Shown here piece after piece: positions 1 through 6,002 of a stretch of DNA of 6,797 bases. Position numbers and translations under genes: made by a program. Under the pieces are notes generated by a model. That model worked only from the letters and a program-made list of their open reading frames with translations, searched no databases and was not told where the DNA came from. The stretch comes from an uncultured Eubacteriales bacterium (GTDB taxonomy: Bacteria; Bacillota; Clostridia; Oscillospirales; Acutalibacteraceae), in the NCBI GenBank assembly GCA_900321595.1, contig ONWP01000348.1, positions 1 to 6,797 of the forward strand, written 5' to 3'. Position 1 is the stretch's first letter. Every line of letters begins with the position of its first letter.

Positions 1-377
1 AAGAAGGCTACGGCATTGCCAAGTTCGGTCTGACGGCCACCGGCGTTTTTTACATCATCTTTACGTTGCTGACCGTCGCTGTGTGTTTTGCTTTTATGCT
101 CCTGCCCAATGATCTGCTCACAAAAACAAAACAGCCGCTGCCGCAGACCGGTTTCCCGACGAACGTCGGCGGCTACCCGCCACCCGTTCAGGGTCAGCCC
201 GGCATCCCGAACGGCGGTTTTACGCCTCCTTATCAGGGTCAGCCCACACAGCCCGCTGGCAACTTTGCGCCGCCCGCACAAGGTCAGCCCACTCAGCCTG
301 CCGGCACTTACCCGCCGCCCATGCAGAATCAGTCCGCGCCGCAGAATCCCGACTATCCGCCGAACAATATGCCCTGA
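1..377 (+). CDS. Membrane protein with Pro/Gln-rich repeat tail (5' partial)
   Basis: The 3' end of a gene that begins before the window; the first complete codon is at base 3 and the stop is TGA at 375-377. The visible 124 residues contain one clear hydrophobic segment (about residues 8-34, ending AFMLLP), which I read as the last transmembrane helix. A short Lys-containing juxtamembrane stretch (TKTKQPLPQ) follows, then a low-complexity tail rich in Pro, Gln, Gly and aromatic residues. The tail consists of four units of about 15 residues, each opening with QGQP or QNQS and closing with an aromatic residue plus a PP-containing stretch. Such tails occur on many Bacillota membrane proteins next to the membrane domain, but I do not recognise the family because the N-terminal part is missing. 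The positive charge after the helix fits a cytoplasmic tail, which is an inference. It converges on the minus-strand operon and shares a terminator hairpin with it. Confidence 0.8.
   Translation, partial: EGYGIAKFGLTATGVFYIIFTLLTVAVCFAFMLLPNDLLTKTKQPLPQTGFPTNVGGYPPPVQGQPGIPNGGFTPPYQGQPTQPAGNFAPPAQGQPTQPAGTYPPPMQNQSAPQNPDYPPNNMP
189..365 (+). repeat. Four tandem 15-residue Pro/Gln repeats
   Basis: In-frame units at 189-233, 234-278, 279-323 and 324-365 (45, 45, 45 and 42 bases). They encode QGQPGIPNGGFTPPY, QGQPTQPAGNFAPPA, QGQPTQPAGTYPPPM and QNQSAPQNPDYPPN. The second and third units are the most alike at DNA level, which fits duplication; the first and last have drifted. The repeats form the cytoplasmic or extracellular tail of the partial membrane protein. 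Confidence 0.8.
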
Positions 378-406
378 TCGGCAGGATATCGATTCATTAA
401 AAACGA

Positions 407-432
407 ACAGACCGTCGAAAAAGGCGGTCTGT
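407..432. terminator. Bidirectional intrinsic terminator between convergent genes
   Basis: A perfect 8-bp inverted repeat, ACAGACCG (407-414) and CGGTCTGT (425-432), with a 10-base loop. It lies between the plus-strand stop at 377 and the minus-strand stop at 447. On the minus strand the stem is followed by TCGTTTTT, a good U-tract, so it should end the DUF4037 operon. On the plus strand it is followed by the weaker CTTCATTATT. Confidence 0.8.
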
Positions 433-446
433 CTTCATTATTCTGT

Positions 447-1379
447 CTACACCCCGGCCAGCAGGTCCAGATTGCGCAGGCGCGCGTCGCGGACGTGGTC
501 GTTGACGCTGGCGGCGTGCTTGCCGAGGTCGGTGCACACGGCGTCGGTCAGGCCGGCGTCCTGCAGCGTCGTGACGAATTGCAGAGCGCAGTCTTCGATC
601 AGGTCCGCTTTTGTCGCCGGCATACCGCCCATGTTGTCGGTCGTCAGCAGATAGTCGAGGAGATCGGCGATGCCGCCGAGCGTCGGCAGCCCGCGCAGCG
701 CCCGGAACGACCACTTGTAAAAGGGCATGTAGCGGCCGTTCAGCAGGAAGGCCGCCTGCATGGCGTGGTCACTGAACGCAAAGAGCGCCAGCTGCGCCGC
801 GCTCGTCTCGCCGTGCGAGACGCATCGCAGGTAATTGTACTGCCCCGCCTGACTCATCATGAACAGGTGGCCGGCCAGACGCTTCTTCCGCGCGTCCTCC
901 GGCATCGACGCGAAGCCCGCGCGCCGCGCCGAGAAATCCCCGCGCGGGTCGGTGAAGACCTCGCCGTTGACAGCGGCGGCAAGCGCGTACTGCGGGATCG
1001 CGAGCCAGTCGCGCGCGTCCTCCGGCGGACGGGCGAAGCCGGTTTTTTCACTGTAAAAGTCAGAGACGCGCTTCACGCCGTGGCGGCTGCCGCCTGCGGG
1101 ATCCACGGCAAGTCTGCGAAACCCCTCAAATTCCTTCGGCAGCCTGGCATAGGCGCGCTCCAGCTGAAAGACCTCGCGTTCATCCGCGCCGTCCGGTACG
1201 AACAGGCAGAACCCCGGCTCAAAATCGTGATCCCGGCTGATCTCGTCGTCATAGCCGAAGCACTCCGACCCGTCGCCGACCAGACCGGCCGCCGTCTGCG
1301 CCATCAGTGCGGGCGCCTGTTCCTCCAACGCCGGCTTGCAGAATTCGTAATAGCGTTTACTCAGCTCGATTCCCGTCAT
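447..1379 (-). CDS. DUF4037 nucleotidyltransferase-like protein
   Basis: A 310-residue cytoplasmic protein that I recognise as DUF4037 from the opening and the block at residues 32-57. That block reads G37-S38-x3-G42-x-D44-D45-E46-x-S48-R49-D50-H51-D52. It resembles the glycine-serine plus Asp-x-Asp motif of minimal nucleotidyltransferases (GSxxxGxxDxxSDxD), with D50 and D52 as the likely metal ligands. Residues from about 120 to 310 look mainly helical and form a second domain. The biochemical activity and substrate of the family are, as far as I know, undetermined, so nucleotide transfer is inferred. The ATG at 1377-1379 is preceded by GGAGG (plus-strand 1386-1390) at 6 bases. The ribosome binding site lies inside the 3' end of the TPR gene, and the reading frames overlap by 23 bases. 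This is the last gene of the operon, followed by a terminator. Confidence 0.85.
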   Translation of the reverse strand: MTGIELSKRYYEFCKPALEEQAPALMAQTAAGLVGDGSECFGYDDEISRDHDFEPGFCLFVPDGADEREVFQLERAYARLPKEFEGFRRLAVDPAGGSRHGVKRVSDFYSEKTGFARPPEDARDWLAIPQYALAAAVNGEVFTDPRGDFSARRAGFASMPEDARKKRLAGHLFMMSQAGQYNYLRCVSHGETSAAQLALFAFSDHAMQAAFLLNGRYMPFYKWSFRALRGLPTLGGIADLLDYLLTTDNMGGMPATKADLIEDCALQFVTTLQDAGLTDAVCTDLGKHAASVNDHVRDARLRNLDLLAGV

Positions 1380-2184
1380 AAATGGCCTCCGAAAGCTCTT
1401 TCAGTTCGCCGCCGAAGGCGAACCAGCCGTAATAGGTGAAAACCGGCGCGCACTTCCCGGCGACGAACGCGTAATAGCTGTCGCGCGGCACGGCCGGATC
1501 GGTCAGGAGCGCCTGCGCCTTTTCCAGACAGGCTTCGATCTGCTCCGCCCCGTCTTCAAGGCCGTCCCGGCCGGCGATGAGGTCGGCCAGATTCAGCCAG
1601 CTGACGGCCGCGTCCGGCTTCCCGGCATCATCGCGCTCCTTGATCGCGGCGGCGCGGCGGAACAGCCGCTCCGCTTCATCCGTCTGTCCCACAGCGGTCA
1701 GCGCGATGGCCATATTGTTGCAGAGCCCGGCGATCCGGCTGTCGTCCGGATTCAGATATTTCTCATAGATCGGCCGCGCCAGCCGGTACATCGCCACCGC
1801 CTTGTCGTCCATGCCGAAGGCCTTATAGGCGGTCCCGGCGTTGAGGCAGACCGTAGCGCCGGTGACGGTGTCGGCAAGCGACAGCGCCTCTGTCAGCGAC
1901 AGCGCCTCATCGACGGCCCGCAGGCCTTCCTCGCGCAGCCCCATCATGCGGCACGCGCCGATCAGCTCATCCAGCACGGCCAGCTCGCCGCGCCGGTCGC
2001 CCAGCGCGCGGGCTTCCGCCAGCCAGTAGGTCAGGTGCCGCTTTACGCCCGGCATATCATTTTTCGCAAAATATTCGTCCGCTTTGGCGATCACACGATC
2101 CACAGGGATCGTCTCGTTCCCGCCCGGTTCACAGAACGCGCAGTCGGGCTGCCCGAGCGCGTCAACGTCAAAAATCGGATTCAT
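1357..2184 (-). CDS. Tetratricopeptide repeat protein
   Basis: A 275-residue soluble protein without signal peptide or membrane helix. From about residue 66 to 226 it is made of amphipathic helix pairs with the TPR spacing and Gly/Ala/Tyr pattern, for example AVLDELIGACRMMGLREEGL (69-88), LNAGTAYKAFGMDDKAVAMY (114-133) and LCNNMAIALTAVGQTDEAER (154-173). A further degenerate unit sits around 192-226. TPRs form scaffolds for protein-protein contacts, so a role as partner or regulator is likely but the partner is not visible. The N-terminal 30 residues, with a CAFC pair at 15-18, are outside the repeats. The ATG at 2182-2184 overlaps the TGA of the dockerin gene as ATGA, and an AGGGAGA-type ribosome binding site lies about 7 bases upstream. 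TPR and DUF4037 genes being neighbours in Clostridia is familiar to me and supports a joint function (recollection, not checked). Confidence 0.85.
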   Translation of the reverse strand: MNPIFDVDALGQPDCAFCEPGGNETIPVDRVIAKADEYFAKNDMPGVKRHLTYWLAEARALGDRRGELAVLDELIGACRMMGLREEGLRAVDEALSLTEALSLADTVTGATVCLNAGTAYKAFGMDDKAVAMYRLARPIYEKYLNPDDSRIAGLCNNMAIALTAVGQTDEAERLFRRAAAIKERDDAGKPDAAVSWLNLADLIAGRDGLEDGAEQIEACLEKAQALLTDPAVPRDSYYAFVAGKCAPVFTYYGWFAFGGELKELSEAIYDGNRAE

Positions 2185-5039
2185 GTCGTCTCTCCCTCGA
2201 AAGTTTCCAGCTTCGCCGAGACGCGCAGGATGCGGCGCGCGTCCTTTGCGAGAATATGTCCGTCGAAGTCCACGTCCGCCGCCGCGAACTGCTCTGTGGA
2301 CTGCACCAGCTCCAGACGCGCCGAGATGCGAAGCGCCAGCCGCGCGTCCCGCGCCATGATCCTGCCGTCAAAGTCCACGTCGCCCAGCAGTACGGCGCGC
2401 TGTGCCGGCAGTGTCGTCACAACGGTCGGCCGCGTCGACGGCGGCGTCCGCGTCGTCTGCTCCGGCGAAGCGGACGGCACAGCGGACGGCGCGGCAGTCG
2501 GTTCAGGCGGCGCGGTCGTGCTGACAGGAGCGGCGGTCGCCGGATCGGGAGACGCTGTCGTCGCGGCAGGAGCCGTCACAGGCGCCGGAGCGAGGGTTGT
2601 CGGTTCACGCGGCGCCGCGGTCGTTGCGGGCGTTTGCGTCGCCGGCTCCGGCGTGTCCGTCGTCATCATGGGGACGGCCGTCGTCTGCGCGGGCGGCTCT
2701 GTCGGGACCGGCTGATGCGCGGTCGTGATCACAGGAGCCGCTGTCGTCTCCGCCGGCAGCCCGGTCGCTCCGGCAGTCGTCGGTTCCGGTGACGTCGGCG
2801 CAGGCAGCGGGTCAAGCGTCCGCGTTTCACGCGCGCCGCAGACCAGACAGACGCGGGTCTGCTCCCCCGCCGCTTCCGCTGTCGCCGGACGGTTCGTCAC
2901 ATAGTCCGACCAGCTGTGCGCGGTCACGGGGATCACGTCGCCCACCGTCAGCGTCGCCCCGCACAGAGCGCAGACCGTGCCGTCCGCGCGGCCCTCCTTG
3001 ACGCAGGTCGCGGGCGAGCCGGGCACTGTCACCGGACTGTGCGGCAGTTTTTCAAGCGCCTTGCGCTGCGCGATCGTCGCGCCGCAGCGCGAACAGGTCA
3101 CAGCGCCGGTGTATCCGGCGTCGGTACAGGTGCTCGCCTTGTCCGGTTCGCTGACCGGCGCGTGGCCGAGCGCGGGGATCTCCTCCTGCGCCGTCAGGAT
3201 CAGACCGCATTCCGCGCAGACGCTGCCCTGCGTCAGGCCGCTTTCCGTACAGGTCGCCGCGACGCCCGGCAGCACAGCCGGTCGATGTCCCGTCGCGGGG
3301 AGGATCGACTGCGCGGAGATCACTTCTCCGCAAACTGTGCAGACGAAACCGTCCGACAGCCCCGGCTGCGTACAGGCCGCCGGCGTGCCGGGGATGAGCA
3401 CCGCCGTGTGCCCGGTCGCCGGGATCGTCTCGCCGACCGCGACGCGCTTGCCGCAGTCGGCGCAGTACGCGTCGCCGGTATATCCGTCCTGCGTACAGGC
3501 CGCCGCGACAGCGCCGCGCGTCTCAACGCGGCCGGTGTGCGTCTGTGAGAGCGGCACCGTCGCCGGGATCGTCTTTCCGCAGCGCCGGCAGACAACCGTG
3601 CCCTGTCCCTCCGCGGCGCAGGTGGCCGGAACCGTCACCTGCGGATGCGCGTAGTCGTAATCGTGCTGCAGCAGCGCGGTCACCGTCCCGTTCCAGAGGA
3701 GCGCGCCGCAGTCCGCGCAGCAGGTGTCGCCCGAATAGCCGTCCGTCTCGCATCCGGCGGGGACGATATTTTTCACGACCTGCGCGCCCGTATGCGCGCC
3801 AGGGTCGATCGGGATCTCTGCCTGCTCCTGTTCGCCGCATCGCCGGCAGACGCGCGTCTTCACGCCTTTGGCGGCGCACGTCGGCTTCAGCGTCGTCTCA
3901 TAATCGCCGAAATCGTGCCCGAGCGGCGCGATCTCGGCCGGCATTGTCAGAAATTCGCCGCAGATCTCGCAGACCGCATACGCGCCGCGTCCCGGCTCCA
4001 GACAGGTGCTCGCCGCCGCGGGGATCGTCACCGGCTGATGCCCCGCCGCCGGGATCGTCGTCTGCGGCGTCAGGATCTCGCCGCAGGTTTCACAGACGAT
4101 GCCGTCCGTCATCCCGTCGGCGGTACAGGTCGCCGGCCGGCCGGGGATCGTCTTTTCCTTGTGTCCCGTCGCCGGAAGCTCCGCCTGCGCGGTCAGGACC
4201 TTGCCGCAGACGCGGCAGACAGTCCCCTCCGTGAATCCCGGCTCGGTGCAGGTCGGTTTTTTCCCTTTGACGGCTTCGCTTTCATGCCGCATGGGCGCGC
4301 TTTGTTCGGTATAGCTGTCGCCGCAGGCGCAGACGTACGTCGTCACGCGCCCCTCGTCGCAGAAGCCGGTCACGCTGACAGCTTCATAGCTGTGCCGATG
4401 CACCGGCGTGAAGGAAAACGCCGCGTTCGTCAGCGGTTCGTTCCCCGCCGCGACAACGACAGCCGCCCAGGCGGTCTGATCGGCGCCGTACGCGACCTGC
4501 GCCAGCGCTTTCGTCTTCGAGAAGGCGTTCGCGTTCACGTCCCGCAGGCTCTCCGGCAGCGTTATCTTCCCCAGACTTCTGCACGCGTCAAAGGCGTTCT
4601 GCGCGATGGTCAACGTACCGGGCGCGACGGTAAATGCGCGCTGATCCGGGACATAGATGAGATGCCGTCCCGCGTAAAAACCGGTCTGCGGCGCGTTCAA
4701 CTGGAGATCTGTGCCGTCAAAGGCGTTCTTCCCGATGCGCGTGACGGTATCCGGCAGCACGACCGCTGTCAGCTTCGCGAAATTCAGAAACGCGTCGGCG
4801 CAGACGCTCGTCGCGCCGTCACGCACCTCCACGCGCGTGACTTTGCCGCTCAGGCTGTACCACGGCACGTCCGCGGAGCTTTCGTACTCGGTCATGTCGC
4901 CCGTGCCCTCGATGGTCAATACGCCGCCTGTGTACGTCCACGTCAGGTTTTCGCCGCAGTCGCCACCCGCCGCGGCAAACGCCGCCGCCGGACACAGCAG
5001 CAGCGTCAGCGCCAGCATGACAGCCGTGAGCCTCTTCAT
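2181..5039 (-). CDS. Secreted BspA-like LRR / Cys-His repeat / dockerin protein
   Basis: A 952-residue exported protein. Residues 1-22 are a signal peptide (MKR start, Leu-rich core, AFA cleavage motif). Residues 28-210 are BspA-like: a CGENLTWTY opening and LRR_5-type units with NAF motifs (about 77-172). They close with the YGADQTAW...GNEPLTNAAF element common to this family. Residues 216-742 are thirteen Cys-rich units, eleven complete, with consensus C-x10-C-x2-C-G and a His about 15 residues after the last Cys. Residues 745-882 are a Thr/Pro/Ala-rich linker, probably extended and possibly glycosylated. Residues 885-946 are a dockerin-like pair of Ca-binding loops (DVDFDGRIMARD and DVDFDGHILAKD) each followed by a helix. 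BspA-like domains are usually adhesive or surface-exposed; the ligand and the dockerin partner are unknown. I chose the ATG at 5037-5039 because GGAGG sits 8 bases upstream and the signal peptide starts there. A longer in-frame start at 5105 falls in the -35 box. It is first in an operon with TPR and DUF4037 genes. Confidence 0.9.
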   Translation of the reverse strand: MKRLTAVMLALTLLLCPAAAFAAAGGDCGENLTWTYTGGVLTIEGTGDMTEYESSADVPWYSLSGKVTRVEVRDGATSVCADAFLNFAKLTAVVLPDTVTRIGKNAFDGTDLQLNAPQTGFYAGRHLIYVPDQRAFTVAPGTLTIAQNAFDACRSLGKITLPESLRDVNANAFSKTKALAQVAYGADQTAWAAVVVAAGNEPLTNAAFSFTPVHRHSYEAVSVTGFCDEGRVTTYVCACGDSYTEQSAPMRHESEAVKGKKPTCTEPGFTEGTVCRVCGKVLTAQAELPATGHKEKTIPGRPATCTADGMTDGIVCETCGEILTPQTTIPAAGHQPVTIPAAASTCLEPGRGAYAVCEICGEFLTMPAEIAPLGHDFGDYETTLKPTCAAKGVKTRVCRRCGEQEQAEIPIDPGAHTGAQVVKNIVPAGCETDGYSGDTCCADCGALLWNGTVTALLQHDYDYAHPQVTVPATCAAEGQGTVVCRRCGKTIPATVPLSQTHTGRVETRGAVAAACTQDGYTGDAYCADCGKRVAVGETIPATGHTAVLIPGTPAACTQPGLSDGFVCTVCGEVISAQSILPATGHRPAVLPGVAATCTESGLTQGSVCAECGLILTAQEEIPALGHAPVSEPDKASTCTDAGYTGAVTCSRCGATIAQRKALEKLPHSPVTVPGSPATCVKEGRADGTVCALCGATLTVGDVIPVTAHSWSDYVTNRPATAEAAGEQTRVCLVCGARETRTLDPLPAPTSPEPTTAGATGLPAETTAAPVITTAHQPVPTEPPAQTTAVPMMTTDTPEPATQTPATTAAPREPTTLAPAPVTAPAATTASPDPATAAPVSTTAPPEPTAAPSAVPSASPEQTTRTPPSTRPTVVTTLPAQRAVLLGDVDFDGRIMARDARLALRISARLELVQSTEQFAAADVDFDGHILAKDARRILRVSAKLETFEGETT
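2202..2387 (-). other. Dockerin-like calcium-binding domain (residues 885-946)
   Basis: Two about 24-residue units, GDVDFDGRIMARDARLAL and ADVDFDGHILAKDARRIL, each followed by a short helix ending KLE or RLE. Asp at loop positions 1, 3, 5 and 12 matches the dockerin type I EF-hand-like loop. The units carry DARxxLR after the loop rather than the cohesin-contact pattern I associate with clostridial cellulosome dockerins. This suggests a non-cellulosomal dockerin-like module; that reading is an inference. Confidence 0.85.
2394..2807 (-). other. Thr/Pro/Ala-rich linker (residues 745-882)
   Basis: About 138 residues composed almost entirely of Thr, Pro, Ala, Ser and Glu, with recurring TTAAP, EPTT and TTAPPEPT words and no Cys. 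It joins the Cys-repeat array to the dockerin. The composition is typical of extended inter-domain linkers in secreted proteins. The DNA here looks repetitive for the same reason and is not a separate element. Confidence 0.85.
2916..4283 (-). repeat. Eleven tandem ~41-residue Cys/His repeats (about 123 bp each)
   Basis: Residues 253-708 of the secreted protein. The closing His falls at residues 293, 334, 375, 416, 459, 501, 544, 585, 626, 667 and 708, giving unit lengths of 41, 41, 41, 43, 42, 43, 41, 41, 41 and 41. Each unit reads approximately P-A-T-C-T-x2-G-x5-G-x3-C-x2-C-G-x14-H. Three Cys and one His per unit could hold one zinc ion each or form disulfides; the sequence cannot decide. 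A partial unit precedes them (residues 216-252, with a CAC pair). A degenerate one follows (residues 709-742), where the first Cys is replaced (RPATAEAAGEQ) but CLVCG is kept. Confidence 0.9.
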
Positions 5040-5047
5040 ACGCAACC

Positions 5048-5052
5048 CCTCC
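5048..5052 (-). promoter_or_regulatory. Ribosome binding site fixing the start of the dockerin gene
   Basis: The minus strand reads GGAGG, extended to GGAGGGG, eight bases before the ATG at 5037-5039. It is the strongest Shine-Dalgarno match near this gene. It places the initiator directly before the MKR signal peptide and excludes the upstream in-frame starts. Confidence 0.85.
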
Positions 5053-5076
5053 GAAAAGCGCAGACTTTCACTTTTC

Positions 5077-5105
5077 ATTATATCGAACCGCGCCGGTGAA
5101 TGCAA
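5077..5105 (-). promoter_or_regulatory. Sigma-A-type promoter of the dockerin-TPR-DUF4037 operon
   Basis: On the minus strand a perfect -10 box TATAAT (plus-strand 5077-5082) is preceded, at exactly 17 bases, by TTGCAT (5100-5105). That is only a half match to TTGACA. Transcription would start near 5070, leaving a leader of about 30 bases before the ATG. The weak -35 may mean moderate strength or help from an activator. Confidence 0.75.
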
Positions 5106-5126
5106 CGCCGACGCGGCTTTTTCGTC

Positions 5127-5154
5127 AAAAAGTTCCTGCCGGCTTGCCGACAGG
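5127..5154 (-). terminator. Intrinsic terminator of the hemolysin III gene
   Basis: The minus strand carries CCTGTCGGC (5146-5154) and GCCGGCAGG (5135-5143), a GC-rich stem of about 8 bp with one G-T wobble and a tight 4-base loop. It is followed by AACTTTTTG (T-run opposite 5127-5131). It lies three bases after the stop at 5157-5159 and separates this gene from the operon promoter downstream. Confidence 0.85.
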
Positions 5155-5156
5155 CT

Positions 5157-5873
5157 TCACATACAGTACCGGAAGATCGCGATGAACTGGATGATCGACC
5201 CGGCGAGGATGAACAGGTGGAACACGCCGTGACAGTACTTTTTGTGACGCAGCTCCAGCCAGAAAAAAATCATCCCGAGGGTGTAGACAGCTCCGCCGAC
5301 GATCATCAGCGCGAGGAATACGCCCGAAAACGTCTTGTACATGGCGTAGACCGTCATCAGCACGCTCCAGCCGGCGATGAAATACGACGCGTAGGAGACG
5401 ACCCGGTACCGCTTGAAGTCGATGGCGGTGAAAACGATCCCCACGATCGCCGTGACGAGGGTGACGCCGAAGCTGATCCAGCCCAGCACGGGGTACGTCC
5501 GCCGCAGGCCGGTGAAGACCACCGGGGCGAAGGTGCCCACGATCAGGCCGTAGATGTCGCAGTGGTCGACGACCTGCATGACCTTCTTGCCCCGGTACGA
5601 CGCCTTCGGGTCGAGGCCGTGGTAGACACTGGATACGACGTAGACCACGATCATCGAGCAGCCGTAGATGATCCCGCTGAGCACGCCGGAAAGGTTCCTG
5701 TGCCACGCAGCGGCGGCCACGCACATGACCAGCGACAGGAAGGCGAAAGCCCCGCCGACGATGTGCGTCACCATGTTCATGATCTCTTCGCCCCGGGAGT
5801 AGCTGGGCAGCGGCCGGGCGTAAAACGCGCTGCGGTACGATCGTCTGCGGTCTGTTTTTGCGGTTTCCGTCAC
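5157..5873 (-). CDS. Hemolysin III family (PAQR/CREST) membrane protein
   Basis: A 238-residue protein with seven predicted membrane helices (about 34-56, 63-86, 103-122, 126-150, 156-178, 183-207 and 214-236), the usual size and topology of the family. Signature residues are all present. EE at 29-30, N33 and H37 precede or begin helix 1. S81-x3-H85 (SSVYH) ends helix 2. D103-H104 opens helix 3, and H215-x3-H219 begins helix 7. In the CREST/PAQR superfamily the Ser, Asp and three His build a zinc site linked to hydrolase activity, so a lipid-related hydrolase or membrane-homeostasis role is more plausible than haemolysis; the substrate is unknown. The start is GTG (5871-5873), with AAAGGGGG 7 bases upstream. 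The next ATG lies after the conserved EE motif and would remove it. The gene is divergent from the XRE regulator, which may control it, and has its own terminator. Confidence 0.92.
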   Translation of the reverse strand: MTETAKTDRRRSYRSAFYARPLPSYSRGEEIMNMVTHIVGGAFAFLSLVMCVAAAAWHRNLSGVLSGIIYGCSMIVVYVVSSVYHGLDPKASYRGKKVMQVVDHCDIYGLIVGTFAPVVFTGLRRTYPVLGWISFGVTLVTAIVGIVFTAIDFKRYRVVSYASYFIAGWSVLMTVYAMYKTFSGVFLALMIVGGAVYTLGMIFFWLELRHKKYCHGVFHLFILAGSIIQFIAIFRYCM

Positions 5874-5901
5874 GGCTGCGCCCCCTTTCCCCGATGGGAA
5901 C

Positions 5902-5907
5902 AGTATA
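5902..5907 (-). promoter_or_regulatory. Candidate -10 box of the hemolysin III gene
   Basis: The minus strand reads TATACT, five of six matches to TATAAT, 28 bases before the GTG start. At 16-18 bases upstream there is no convincing -35 (the 17-base position reads TGGCGG). The promoter is therefore weak or activator-dependent. The CTCTAC/GTAGAG half-sites start about 34 bases further upstream, where an activator could bind. Confidence 0.45.
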
Positions 5908-5940
5908 GGAACGCGCCGGTCCGCCCGCCACCCCTTATGG

Positions 5941-6001
5941 GTAGAGGCAACTCTACGATTCGTAGAGAAACGCTTGACACGCGTCTCTACTCAAGGTAGA
6001 A
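5941..6001. promoter_or_regulatory. CTCTAC/GTAGAG operator array in the divergent region
   Basis: Five copies of one 6-base half-site in alternating orientation: GTAGAG at 5941-5946, CTCTAC at 5951-5956, GTAGAG at 5962-5967, CTCTAC at 5985-5990 and GTAGAA (one mismatch) at 5996-6001. They form two matching palindromes, CTCTAC-N5-GTAGAG (5951-5967) and CTCTAC-N5-GTAGAA (5985-6001), with centres 34 bases apart. The second covers the spacer and most of the -10 box of the regulator promoter, and the first lies just upstream of the -35. This layout fits autorepression by the XRE protein, and DNA looping or cooperative binding is possible. The binding protein is inferred from position only. Confidence 0.7.
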
Positions 6002-6002
6002 T
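5974..6002 (+). promoter_or_regulatory. Strong sigma-A-type promoter of the XRE regulator
   Basis: A perfect -35 box TTGACA (5974-5979), a 17-base spacer and a -10 box TAGAAT (5997-6002, five of six). Transcription would begin near 6009, with a leader of about 28 bases that includes the AGGAGG ribosome binding site. The promoter is interleaved with the CTCTAC/GTAGAG half-sites. Confidence 0.88.

Noticed and set aside
495..1439. A 314-codon open frame on the plus strand opposite the DUF4037 gene
   Set aside because: It is antisense to a clearly conserved family, has an Arg-rich composition and no domain. High GC content produces such shadows; the same holds for the frame at 5100-5999.
447..2184. 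TPR plus DUF4037 as a toxin-antitoxin or defence pair
   Set aside because: Nucleotidyltransferase-like folds occur in such systems, but the second gene is a TPR scaffold rather than a HEPN or other toxin. The pair sits in an operon with a secreted protein, and nothing else in the window belongs to a defence island.
2202..2387. Cellulosome component
   Set aside because: There is a dockerin-like module but no catalytic or carbohydrate-binding domain in the protein and no cohesin or glycoside hydrolase nearby.
2916..4283. CRISPR array or non-coding tandem repeat
   Set aside because: The period is about 123 bp, a multiple of three, and the conserved positions are codons for Cys, Gly and His within one open frame. 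There are no identical short repeats separated by unique spacers.
4980..5039. Lipoprotein signal on the dockerin protein (Cys at residue 16)
   Set aside because: The residues before the Cys are Leu-Leu-Leu, without Gly, Ala or Ser at -1. The AFA site a few residues on is a normal signal peptidase I site.
3645..5099. A 484-codon open frame on the plus strand opposite the dockerin gene
   Set aside because: Its product is Arg-rich without any recognisable domain, and it exists because the repetitive GC-rich opposite strand avoids stops. The minus strand has signal peptide, domains, promoter and ribosome binding site.
5040..5105. Longer form of the dockerin gene starting at 5105
   Set aside because: The start would lie inside the -35 box and upstream of the predicted transcription start, and it would bury the signal peptide 22 residues from the N-terminus. 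The ATG at 5039 has a strong ribosome binding site.
5157..5873. Haemolytic toxin as the role of the hemolysin III protein
   Set aside because: The name is historical. The Ser, Asp and His residues of the PAQR/CREST metal site are intact and the family is widespread in harmless bacteria, so a membrane-bound hydrolase is the better reading.
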